Of a stretch of 64,000 nt of DNA, positions 54,894-64,000 are shown piece by piece. The translations under genes and the position numbers were made by a program. The stretch's first letter is position 1. Each line of letters starts with the position of its first letter. The notes under the pieces are model-generated. The model ran no database searches, was not told the DNA's origin, and worked only from the letters and a program-made list of their open reading frames with translations. Source of the stretch: Diadophis punctatus similis (lineage: Eukaryota; Chordata; Lepidosauria; Squamata; Dipsadidae); assembly GCA_023053685.1 (NCBI GenBank), contig JALIGW010000001.1:227286934-227350933 (forward strand), written 5' to 3'.

Positions 54894-54986
54894 CTTGTAA
54901 GGATGCAGCATTCTTAAGACGTTTTCATTGCAGACTGTGGGCCAAGTGAATGACTCAATGGCAGACAGCTCCCTACTTTGTTGTGC
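54894..54986 (-). CDS. Low-confidence exon candidate
   Basis: A strong acceptor (TTTATGCAACAG|G after a pyrimidine-rich tract) opens a frame reading AQQSRELSAIESFTWPTV, then CNENVLRMLHPYK, to AAG|GTGCTA, a weak donor. Phase 0 to 0 does not link the candidate at 55633-55588 (phase 1 out) to 51969-51917 (phase 2 in). It may belong to another transcript or be chance. Confidence 0.25.
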
Positions 54987-55019
54987 CTGTTGCATAAATG
55001 TTAAGATGACACAGAAGAA

Positions 55020-55580
55020 AACTGAAAGGTACATCAGCTAGGATAAATAGAAATAGTTATTTTGAACAGGCAACCCTCAGGGAGATGGGATAAACCAGCC
55101 CAGACAAACTTTTAATATGGTGGAGTAGTGCTCTGGTTTCAGGTTTCTTTCACAACTCAAACTCTGATGTATCACCATTTATTTCTAAATGTTTGCTTTA
55201 TGCTTTTTGGTGATTCTTCTAATAATGAAAAATCTGTTGTTTCTATAAGGGTTAAAGCAGAATATTTACATTCCTATGGAAAGCCTTAATAACAGTGCAC
55301 AGGTGTGAGTTTATGCTATGAATAATACACCTCATTGTATCTATTTGGAGGGGAGAGGTGGGGGAAAGACATTCGTACTTAATATTATTTTCCCAATCCT
55401 GGATCTATCCAGCCAAAGGTTGTGGCCTGCATTTTCTTTTTCCTATCTTTTAGCTGCAGTGTCTTCGTACTTTTCAGCAGAGTGGCCGTGCTCCTATGGA
55501 TGAGATTCAAAACAACATTTTTTTTATCTTAACTGAGACAATCTGTAGCTATATATAGCCGTTTGCTTTATCTGCCTTTC
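55020..55580. other. No gene or repeat recognised
   Basis: AT-rich. Confidence 0.3.
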
Positions 55581-55587
55581 TGCTCAC

Positions 55588-55633
55588 TTGCAATTATGAT
55601 GACAGCTGTTTCAGGGAAAGAGACCCTTTTACT
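55588..55633 (-). CDS. Candidate upstream exon of the minus-strand gene
   Basis: 46 bp, phase 0 in and 1 out, the only open phase. Acceptor GCTCCTTTTTGTTCAG|AGT, donor TTGCAA|GTGAGC, both near consensus. Reads SKRVSFPETAVIIIA, beta-strand-like. At least one further exon (phase 1 to 2) would be needed between it and 51969-51917. I did not find it. Confidence 0.4.
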
Positions 55634-55818
55634 CTGAACAAAAAGGAGCTGTATTCAGAAAGATAAGCAGCCCCCAAATACAGAATGAGATTCACTTGGA
55701 TGTGAGAGTTAACACAGGAGGGTACGTGGTAGAATGGAGTGGTACTCAACTCACAATTTCAATAGCTAAACAGATCTAATACTGAATTAAATGGGAATAG
55801 CAATCTTTTATATTAAAT

Positions 55819-55916
55819 CAGTGTTTCCCAACCTTGGCAACTTGAAGATGTCTGGCTGGGGAATTCTGGGAGTTGAAGTCCAGACATCTTCAAGTTGCCA
55901 AGGTTGGGAAACACTG
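55819..55916. mobile_element. Foldback hAT MITE, near-perfect hairpin
   Basis: 98 bp: CAGTGTTTCCCAACCTTGGC is mirrored by GCCAAGGTTGGGAAACACTG. Perfect 8-bp duplications TATTAAAT (55811-55818, 55917-55924). The arms pair over nearly their full length. Confidence 0.95.
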
Positions 55917-56049
55917 TATTAAATGATCGCATGGCACTTTAAGGAGTAACACTTTTACTGTTGCTAGTACCTTCTTTAAGGAAGTCTTGAAGACTTAGCT
56001 CTTCCCTCAAGCTCTTGATTAGGGAATATTGTAGTCTCCTTTTGGGAAT

Positions 56050-56287
56050 ACAGGTAGTCCTTTACTTACAACCTTTCATTTTTAATGACTGTTCAAAGTT
56101 ACAACAGCACTGAAGAAGAGTGAGTTATGATTGGTTTTCATACTTACAGCCATTGCCCATGGTCACATGATCAAAATTCAGGCACTTGGCAGCTGGCATG
56201 TATTTATGACAGTTACCCTGTTCCAGAATCCTGTGATCACCATTTGTAACTGTCCCAGCCAGCTTCCGACAAGCAAAATCAATGGGG
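56050..56287. mobile_element. Tigger-like MITE, right-truncated
   Basis: CAGGTAGTCCTTTACTTACA start after TA, then CATGGTCACATGATCAAAAT. It stops near CAATGGGG without a right end. Confidence 0.82.
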
Positions 56288-56367
56288 CTGAACAGATATA
56301 GTGTAGAATATAGAAATAATCTAATATTAAGATGATGATACAATGTTGAATTACTTCACACAAACAT

Positions 56368-57540
56368 GTCTATGGAGATTTTTTCAATCATCCAGGTCAT
56401 GGTTGCCCTAAAGGTGTTGAAGTCTGTCAAGGTTTTTTTGAATCTTGAGTCTCTCATCTTAGATATTCCCCCAATTTGGTGTCATCTGCAAATTTGATGA
56501 GTTCTTCTATCACCTCATCCAGATCATTTATGAAGATGTTGAAGAGTACGGACTAAGATACAACCTTGCAGTACCCCATTGCATGCTTTCCTCCATGTAG
56601 ATGTAGTTCCATTGAGGACTACACACTGCATATAGTTGGTCAGCTAACTGCGAATCCATCTGGTGGTGGTACTGTCTACCCTACATTGTTCTATCTTACC
56701 AAGAAGTAGGCTGTGGTCTACTTTGTCAAATGCTTTACTGATATCTAAGTAAACTATGTCCACAGCTTTTCCCTTATTCACTAACTAGTAGCTGGATACC
56801 TGTGCTTCGCTACAAAACTGAACTCCTTAGCATGGAGTAGAATGTCTAAACTCCCAGCCCGTAAGCCAGATGAGTCACGCGCTGGCAACATCCACTGGCA
56901 GTTGGAACAGAGTTCTTTTCAGGTGGGGAGGGGGAGTAGAACATCTAACTCCTTAGCATCAGAGTTTGTTAATAATAATAAAAGAAATAACTAATGATCT
57001 GATGGCCATTTCGAAAAATCCTTTCTTAGCGAGCATCTAGAAGCCAAGAGGAACATATGTGCCAAGTTTCAAGTTTGTAGGCTTTACGGTTCTGGAGATT
57101 TCGTGATGATGCGTGAGTGGTATTTGGCTTTTATATATATAGATTTAGTCACTTTGTCAAAGAAGGCAATAAGGTTTTTGTCTGAAAATGATCTGTTTTG
57201 ACACACCCATGCTGGCTTCAATTAATTGTCTTGTTCATTCCTAAATGCTCACAAATGTGCTGCTTGGTTCTCTTTTCCAGGACCTTCCCAGGTATTGAGG
57301 GTGATTGGTCTGCAGTTTCCTGGATTCCCTTTTTACCCTTTTTGTAGCTTGGAACATCAGCTCTTTTCCAGTCGTCTGGTAGATCTTCCAGGACCTCTGA
57401 AAGATTATGTTCAGTGATTATGTCTGTCAACTCCTTTAGAACTCTGGGATATAATCCATCTGTTTCTGGCAATTTGAACCCATCTAAAGTGGGTGGGTGT
57501 TCTCTTACCATTTTCTTGCCTATTTTGACTCGCATTCTTG
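56368..57540 (-). mobile_element. CR1 LINE (minus), interrupted
   Basis: The minus strand encodes reverse-transcriptase blocks. The catalytic FADDT codons lie at 56492-56478, and the upstream part 57535-57218 reads KLPETDGLYPRVLKEL and KADVPSYKKGKKG-like stretches with frame breaks. A 359-bp insertion (56785-57143) splits it. The 3' side (56368-56411) is fused to a piece of another retroelement shared with 4760-4900. Confidence 0.82.
56785..57143. mobile_element. Unclassified insertion within CR1
   Basis: Starts CTAGTAGCTGGATACCTGTG, has a TGCTTCGCTAC phrase, and ends TTTTATATATATAGAT. CR1 sequence is continuous on either side compared with the copy at 61.2-61.3 kb, so this is an insertion. 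The CCTGTGCTTCGCTAC/TATATATAGAT pair looks like a widespread animal repeat whose class I cannot name. Confidence 0.6.
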
Positions 57541-57544
57541 TTCT

Positions 57545-58670
57545 GCCTCCTACAATTCTGCTTATAAATTAGATAGCACTTCTCATTTAATATACATTCA
57601 GTTCATTAGATATTTATATTTCTAACCACATGAAGAGATGATTATTGAGTAGCAAAACAACCAAGGCTAGATTACTGAATAATCATCCCTTCCATCCCAT
57701 TGCTTTGCATCATAATGACCACTTACTGTTCAGCCTCACACCTACTCATACATGTATTATGGTGTTTTACTGCTGAGTAGTGAGGCAACAATGCCTTTTC
57801 TGTTTTCTTGATTCATTACCACATTCTTGTTTCAATCATAACATTACTGATGGATTTAGGAGGATATCACAGATCCCATACCATTTCTGATTTTGTATTA
57901 TTGTTTGAAGTCTAGATAGCCTTTCCATTTGTTAGATTTGAATACTATTCAGATGGAGCATAATTTTGAAATATAAATTTTAATATAATTTGAACAGATC
58001 TACCCAGTACAGGGACATCTTTTCTACTGACTGGATCTCTAGCTCAAAGAGGAAGGAAAATATTGAAAAATGGCACAGACTTACAGCATATCAATTTTTA
58101 TCATATTTCTCTCGAGAAGTTGAGGATATTGATAATAATTAAAATCAATTCTGCCCTCAATGCAATTCAACTGAGAGCTAAAAGGGCTTCTTATGATTAT
58201 CTTCTAACCAGTTTCTATTATAATATTATAACTTTCTACCATGTTTGTCACTTTTAAAAGACTGCAGAATGAGAGTTGATTGCTGGGAGAAAATCTAAAT
58301 TTTTCTTGACTATTAGAGTTATACTTTAAATTATTATTTTTCCTTTGATAGGACTATCTCTAGAATTTGGTGAAATATGGAATGTTTAATAATAGTCTTT
58401 TTTAACCACTTTAAAACCTAAGGAAACAAAGCACATAAAGACACCAAACACCCGCCCACCCCAAAAAATAACCCCAGACTAGGTTTGCTTCCTGGATGTA
58501 ACCAGATAATCATCTATCCATATATACTTGGATAATGTTCAATTTGTATCAATCTAAAGGGTGCCTACATGAGTTGACATTTAAGATATGGGTCCAGCTG
58601 ATGTCGTTCCACAATTGATGTTGTTGCCTTTTCAAATATCCAGTATTCACTGATTGGTGAACAGTGCTAT
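57545..58670. other. No gene or repeat recognised
   Basis: AT-rich unique-looking sequence. A donor-like AACA|GTAAGT on the minus strand near 57726 has no convincing exon. Confidence 0.35.
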
Positions 58671-58676
58671 TGATTA

Positions 58677-58908
58677 AGAGCCGAGGGGGCGCAGTGGTTA
58701 AAATGCAGCACTGCAGTTCAGCAGTTCAGTTGTTCAAATTTCACCGGCTCAAGGTTGACTCAGCCTTCCATCCTTCCGAGGTCGGTAAAATGAAGACCCA
58801 GATTGTTGGGGGCAATATGCTGAACTCTGTAAACCGCTTAGAGAGGGCTGTAAAGCACTATGAAGCGGTATATAAGTCTAAGTGCTATATTACTATATTG
58901 CTATATTA
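58677..58908 (+). mobile_element. tRNA-derived SINE, family B (plus)
   Basis: Head AGAGCCGAGGGGGCGCAGTG, the standard body and CTATATTACTATATT tail, a decayed GCTATT repeat. Confidence 0.9.
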
Positions 58909-59760
58909 TGTGTCATCAAGTTGTTATCAATTCTCAGTGATCACATGGATACAAAGGGTCACAGCATACAGGACATGCCAAGACAGTAGGAGGGAGTAAT
59001 ATCCAGATAAATGTGATGGGGATGACTGAAGACCTTCTGGTAATACATTTAATTTTGTCAGGATCTTTCTTTGAGGTAATTCTGCTGAGAGATGGAACAT
59101 TATCTCAGACAAAGTTGGGAATTTGAGCAAAGTGTCAAAATCAAAGGGATCTGCCCAGCAAAGGACCTCAAGGGTTGAGGTACAGTAGCTGTTCTTTCTC
59201 TCATTTCTAAACTTTGAGCCATTTTAGAGGGCTGGTGTAACCTCACCCAGTTTCTGGTTCTCTAGCCTTTACACTAACACAGAAATTCTGTTTTGTTTTT
59301 AAGTGGTAACTTGAGTCATTTCTAAAACTATGCTCCCTTGTCCCTTGATGTTTGCTTATTGCATGATTCTCTTACGTTCCACACCTTCACTCATATGAGA
59401 TAATTTATTCTCTTGTTATTTCATCTGAGACCACACATACAGGCAAATCAAGGAAAAAATTAGCGTGACATAGTTTCTGATGGGTGGAATAAGACACCAG
59501 AATTTTGTCAAGTCAGGAGAATGTATAATAGCTTTTTAGTTGTTTTATGTGGCAGTTGACAGTTTATGCATGCAAGGATAACCTGTTGGCTTAGAAATGC
59601 AAAGCAACAGCAACCACACTATTGTCAATGTAAAGTAATTAAAAATCTTGTCATTGGGAAGGCAAGACAATGGAATGAATAAAGAACTTTTGTTTAAACA
59701 TCTCATCTGATCAAAACACCTAGTACCTTCAAGAAAGTACTTGACACTAAATATTTATTA
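58909..59760. other. No gene or repeat recognised
   Basis: Putative intron or intergenic. Confidence 0.3.
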
Positions 59761-59761
59761 T

Positions 59762-59998
59762 TTATTATTTTATTTATTTAAATCTTGCCTTTTTTAAAAT
59801 AATAAGTCAAGGCAGTGAACATATCCAACACATCTGCCTCCTCCAATTTTCCCCACAACAGCAACCCTCTGAGGTGGGTTGGGCTGAGAGATAGAGTGAC
59901 TGGCCCAAGGTCACCCACCTGGTTTTCAAGGCTAAGGCGGGACTTGAATTCATGGTCTCCCACATGCTAGCCTGGGGTCTTAACCCCTAGACCAAACA
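59762..59998 (-). mobile_element. tRNA-derived SINE, family A, near full length (minus)
   Basis: On the minus strand GTTTGGTCTAGGGGTTAAGA, AATTCAAGTCCCGCC (box B-like), GGTGACCTTGGGCCAGTCAC, CCTCAGAGGGTTGCTG and a TAAATAAA tail. The best-preserved family A copy here. Confidence 0.9.
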
Positions 59999-60028
59999 TG
60001 GAACAAAATGGAAATATGTTGAAGAACC

Positions 60029-60135
60029 AGAATAGAATAGAATAGAATAGAATAGAATAGAATAGAATAGAATAGAATAGAATAGAATAGAATAGAATAG
60101 AATAGAATAGAATAGAATAGAATAGAATAGAATAG
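60029..60135. repeat. AATAG microsatellite at a CR1 3' end
   Basis: About 21 AATAG units directly abut the CR1 terminus TTGGAAGGGACC. This fits the known seeding of such arrays by CR1 LINEs in snakes. Confidence 0.95.
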
Positions 60136-61660
60136 TTGGAAGGGACCTTGGAGGTCTTCTAGTCCAACCCCCTGCTTAGGCAGGAAACCCTACACCACTT
60201 CAGACAAATGGTTATCCAACATCTTCTTAAAAACTTCCAGTGTTGGAGCATTCACAACTTCTGGAGGCAAGCTGTTCCACTGATTAATTGTTCTGTCAGG
60301 AAATTTCTCCTTAGTTCTAAGTTGCTTCTCTCCTTGATTAGTTTCTACCCATTGCTTCTTGTTCTACCCTCAGGTGCTTTGGAGAATAGTTTGACTCCCT
60401 CTTCTTTGTGGCAACCCTTGATATATTGGAACACTGCTATCATGTCTCCCCTAGTCCTTCTTTTCATTAAACTAGACATACCTGGTTCCTGCAACCGTTC
60501 TTCATATGTTTTAGCCTCCAGACCCCTAATCATCTTTGTTGCTCTTCTCTGCACTCTTTCTAGAGTCTCAACATACTTTTTACATCATGGCAACCAAAAC
60601 TGAATGCAGTATTCCAAGTGTGGCCTTACCAAGGCATTATAAAGTGATATTAACACTTCATGTGATCTTGATTCTATCCCTCTGTTTATGCAGTCTCGAA
60701 CAGTGTTGGCTTTTTTGGCAGCTGCTGCACACTGCTGGCTCATATTTAAATGGTTGTCCACTAAGACTCCAAGATCCCTCTCACAGTTACTAATATTGAG
60801 TGAGGTACCACATATACTGTACCTGTGCATTTTGTTTTTCTTCCCTAAATGTGGACCTTACTTTTTTCACCATTGATTTTCATTTTGTTAGATAGCGCCC
60901 AATGTTCAAGTCTGTCAAGATCCTTCTGTATCTTGAGCCTATCTTCTGGAGTGTTGGCTATACCTGCCAGTTTGGTGTCATCTGCAAATTTGATCAGTTC
61001 CCCATCTATCCCCTTGTCCAAGTCATTGATGAAGATAGAAGAGTACTGGGCCTAAAACAGAGCCTTGGGATACTCCACTGCATACTTCCCTCCATGTAGA
61101 TGCAGTTCCATTGAGCACTACATGTTGAGTGCGGTTGGTCAGCCAGTTTCGAATCCATCTGGTGGTGTTGCTGTCTAACCCACATTTTTCTACTTTATCT
61201 AGTAGTAGGTTATGGTCAACTTTATCAAATGCCTTACTGAAGTCCAAGTAAATTATATTGACAGCATTCCTCTGGTCCACTAATTTTGTCACTTTGTCAA
61301 AGAATGCAATAAGATTAGTCTGGCATGATCTGTTTTTGACAAATCCATGTTGGCTTTTGGTTATTACTTTGTTTGCTTCTAGGTGTTCGCTGATTGGTTG
61401 CTTGATTATCTTTTCCAGAATCTTCCCTGGTATGAAGGTCAGGCTGATAGGTCTGTAGTTTCTTGGATCTATTTTTCCCCCTTTTTTGAAGATGAGAACT
61501 ACATCAGGCTCTTTTCCAGTCCTCTGGCAGTTCCCCGGTGCTCAGGATCTTTGAAAGATATAGTTCAGTGGTTCTGAGATCTCGTCTGCCAGTTCCTTCA
61601 GAACCTTGGGGTGTAATCCATCCAGTCCTGGTGCTTTGAACTCGTCTAGGGTAGATATAA
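60135..61660 (-). mobile_element. CR1 LINE, 5'-truncated (minus)
   Basis: About 1.5 kb of CR1 in minus orientation: reverse transcriptase from YLDFSKAFDKVDHNLLLDKV to the C-terminal end, a short 3' UTR, then the AATAG tail. It is the longest LINE copy in the window and serves as reference for the shorter CR1 pieces at 3735, 27078, 36968, 40530 and 56368. Confidence 0.92.
60345..61292 (-). pseudogene. CR1 reverse transcriptase remnant
   Basis: Blocks in order on the minus strand: YLDFSKAFDKVDHNLLLDKV, WIRNWLTNRTQHVVLNG, VSQGSVLGPVLF, then after a frameshift NDLDKGIDGELIKFADDTKL (catalytic FADD codons at 60988-60974), HWALSNKMKINGEKSK, a second break, ERDLGVLVDNHLNMSQQ, PHLEYCIQFW, and MQRRATKMIRGLE. 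The motifs are the palm-domain signatures of CR1 RT. Endonuclease and the 5' half of RT are missing and at least two frame breaks are present, so it is inactive. Confidence 0.9.
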
Positions 61661-61921
61661 TTGAATTTTATATCTTTTTATATATACAATATTTTATATA
61701 TACAATATTAATTGAAACCCAGCATAGCCATTCTCCATAGTGTTCTTGGACTTGATAGCATACAGCAAGGTTATTAGTTAAAGCACTTATCAAGAAAAGA
61801 TTAGAGGACTGCTTGTTTGTTGGGCTTAAATGCTAGGAGGTTTGTATGGATATAAACTCATGTCAGCCAGCCAGCCAAAGCTTGTTGAAAAAGCCTATTT
61901 CTGAGTGAATGATGCTAATCA

Positions 61922-61924
61922 GCT

Positions 61925-61993
<69 letters not shown>

Positions 61994-62042
61994 TTTCTTT
62001 CTTTCTTTTTCTTTGTTTGTTTCATTCATTCATTCATTCATT
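61922..62042. repeat. TTTC then ATTC microsatellite
   Basis: TTTC units (to about 62010), then CATT units (to 62042). Confidence 0.93.
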
Positions 62043-62580
62043 AAATTTATTAAATTTATATGCCACCCATCTCACTGTTAAATGATTCTGGGCGCTTATA
62101 AATATCATAAAAACAAAGTACAAAACATCAAAACATGAAATGTTGAACAGAAATTAAATGTTAAAAATAAAACAGAATACTATGGGGTAGAGGTGGAATC
62201 TTATTCCTAGTTCACTGGAATGCCCAGGCAAAGCTCAGGCCAACTGGCAGAGCCATGTTTGAGACTCTTATGGGAGTCCATAAGCAAGGGGTATCATCCA
62301 GAGGGAGGGAACCTCAGCAGAAAAGGTTCTTCTCCTGTATCTCATCAAGTGGTATTTCTTGACCGATGGGGTCCACAACATGCCCCTTCTGCCGGAAGAA
62401 GTGGGGCAGACTCATTCCATAGGGCTGAGACGGTTCCCCAAGTAGTCTGGAACTATGCCATAAAGGCTTTAAGGGGTCATAACTAATTCTTTAAATTGGA
62501 CTTGGAAGCTGACCGCCAACCAGTACAGCTTGCATAAGAACGGTGTGCTACGTGAGCCACCCTAGGCCTAGGGCCCCCTA
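62043..62580. mobile_element. Possible LINE-derived segment
   Basis: AAATTTATATGCCACCCATC and, later, ATTGGACTTGGAAGCTGACC, CCAACCAGTACAGCTTGC resemble LINE-associated repeats common in reptiles, but I cannot place the family or strand. The 88-codon plus frame (62220-62486) is inside it and is not called. Confidence 0.35.
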
Positions 62581-63780
62581 GAAATGCCATGCAGCTGCAT
62601 TCTGCTCCACCTGTAGCTCCCAAAACCTCTTCAAGGGTGGGGTTTTGAGTGACAGGGGTTGAACAGGGGTTGTTGCAAAAGTACAGGTGACATGTATCTT
62701 CTTGTGTTAAAGTCTATTGACTTTATATTTCTTTTTTAAAAAACTTAGAAGTTGTGAATTTAAAGAAATTAATGTTAGGAGAAATGGATAAATGAAGCTA
62801 GCATTCTAGACATTTCCCCTACTCAGAGATTCCATGCAGATATTGCCCTTAGCTGCAGTTTGTTTTAAATAGTGATTTGATGATATAGCATTTGTTTCAT
62901 ATAACATGCTTAGCTGAGAGCCATGGTCTATATTACTTTCAGAGAACATGCTGAACCAAAATCACATATGGAATTAAAACTGATTTGATGGCATGTAATC
63001 AATCAATGTAGCTTGACACCCAACATCCAAGTTATTTTGCATATCTTTGAGATATTATGACAATATAATATGTTGAATATGGTCAGGTGTCCTCAAATCT
63101 TTTGTTTCTCTTGCAAGATGCTCAATAATATAATGAACAAATACATATGTGTATAGTTTCAAAACAAATTGAATGAAATTGTGGTCCCAGTATAACTAAA
63201 TTAAACTGAAACAAAATATTACAAACATATGGATTTTGTTGATGTACATGAACAATCACTAAAAAGTTCTAATTATAGGATAAAAGAGGATATATTTTGT
63301 TTTTGCGTGTGTTCCTGGTAAGGACAGAGAAAAACAGTTTATGTGAATTTATTTCAGGAAGAAAGAAACCTCTAAAATATATCTAAGATTTGCTTTGCTT
63401 TGTCCACAATATGAATTGAAACAAAAAATGATGAGCCAAACATAATCACTGCAAACCCAGGGAATAAATGAATGATTTATATTATGTACTTTGGCGGATA
63501 TTTCTGTAAACCCAAAGAATTTAATAGCATTTAGAGGGTTTTGTATCTGACAATATTACCATTAACCATCAGCAACTGTGCATGAACTGCATTTATAATA
63601 TGCTGACTGAAATTCAAGGGATGCCTTCAGCAGAATATTGCAGTGGATTCTCCCAAGAGAAAGGTCTATGGTATTTCTATTCCATGTTTTACTCTAAGGA
63701 GGACTTTCTACTTTCTCCCCCATCCCCAATTATGTTTCACTGGTAATTTTTCATTTCAGAGCTAGTGAGCGTGCTTCGTA
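62581..63780. other. No gene or repeat recognised
   Basis: AT-rich unique-looking sequence. Confidence 0.35.
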
Positions 63781-63785
63781 CTTAC

Positions 63786-63835
63786 TGAATCTTGTGGGGA
63801 GTTGGGTACCTTACTAGATTTTATCTCTACATTCT
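63786..63835 (-). CDS. Tentative far-upstream exon of the minus-strand gene
   Basis: 50 bp, phase 1 in and 0 out. Acceptor CTGTTTGGCTTCTACGTGAG|AG, donor GATTCA|GTAAGT. Reads NVEIKSSKVPNSPQDS. Phase 0 out fits the candidate at 55633-55588. Only the donor is strong, and an exon this short could be chance. Confidence 0.3.
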
Positions 63836-64000
63836 CTCACGTAGAAGCCAAACAGATGCATCCAAGAAATTCACAAACAAATTCACATTTAAGGATAATG
63901 ATTCTCCCTCACTTTGATTCCCTAGCAACTGATATTTAGTCATGCTGCCTTTAATTCAAGAGGTAGTATGCAGCCATCAACTTTCTGCCATTGTTTAGTC

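Noticed and set aside
57726..57790. Minus-strand exon ending AACA|GTAAGT
   Set aside because: The peptide is unremarkable, the acceptor is mediocre, and it does not help the phase chain.

Overview
This is a window of vertebrate nuclear DNA, most likely from a snake or close squamate relative. The evidence is the repeat content. It has CR1-type LINEs whose 3' ends run into AATAG or AAAT microsatellites, L2-like, L1 and BovB-like LINE relics, two tRNA-derived SINE families, 5S rRNA-derived SINEs, and very many short hAT and Tc1/mariner (Tigger-like) elements with intact target-site duplications. There are long tetra-, penta- and hexanucleotide arrays and an AT-rich background. Nothing bacterial, no CRISPR array and no rRNA operon was seen.

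Protein-coding content is thin. The best gene is split on the minus strand and runs through most of the window. Four exons (35555-35346, 31765-31580, 25152-25071, 24615-24454) have good splice sites and matching phases. They encode an acidic linker followed by an alpha-helical coiled-coil region. Upstream, shorter exons at 51969-51917, 49990-49934 and 48070-48037 also fit in phase and encode beta-strand-like segments suggestive of a C2-type domain. More tentative upstream exons lie at 55.6 kb and 63.8 kb. Downstream, a well-bounded exon at 8716-8598 and a possible one at 7391-7337 continue the frame. I do not recognise the protein. A C2 plus coiled-coil protein of the CCDC33 kind is only a hypothesis. 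Both gene ends appear to lie outside the window or are unrecognised.

Region by region: 0-13.4 kb holds hAT MITEs, a head-to-head pair of LINE 3' ends, a Tigger-like MITE, an L2 relic and the two 3'-most exons. 13.5-15.6 kb is one hAT element with a transposase C-terminus, a GC-rich inverted repeat and a patterned AATAG array. 15.9-24 kb has SINEs, Tigger-like and Tc1 elements and CTGT/CTAT microsatellites. 24-36 kb holds the core coiled-coil exons among MITEs. 36-48 kb holds more hAT elements, a BovB-like relic, a three-layer nest (SINE, hAT, L1) at 43.3-45.1 kb and an L2 copy at 47 kb. 48-56 kb holds short upstream exons, LTR-like sequences and MITEs. 56-64 kb holds two minus-strand CR1 copies, SINEs, a TTTC array and mostly unique AT-rich sequence.

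All calls come from reading the sequence. No database search was run, so TE family names are by resemblance of termini and conserved motifs. Introns dominate the window, so most transposons listed would be intronic if the gene model is right.
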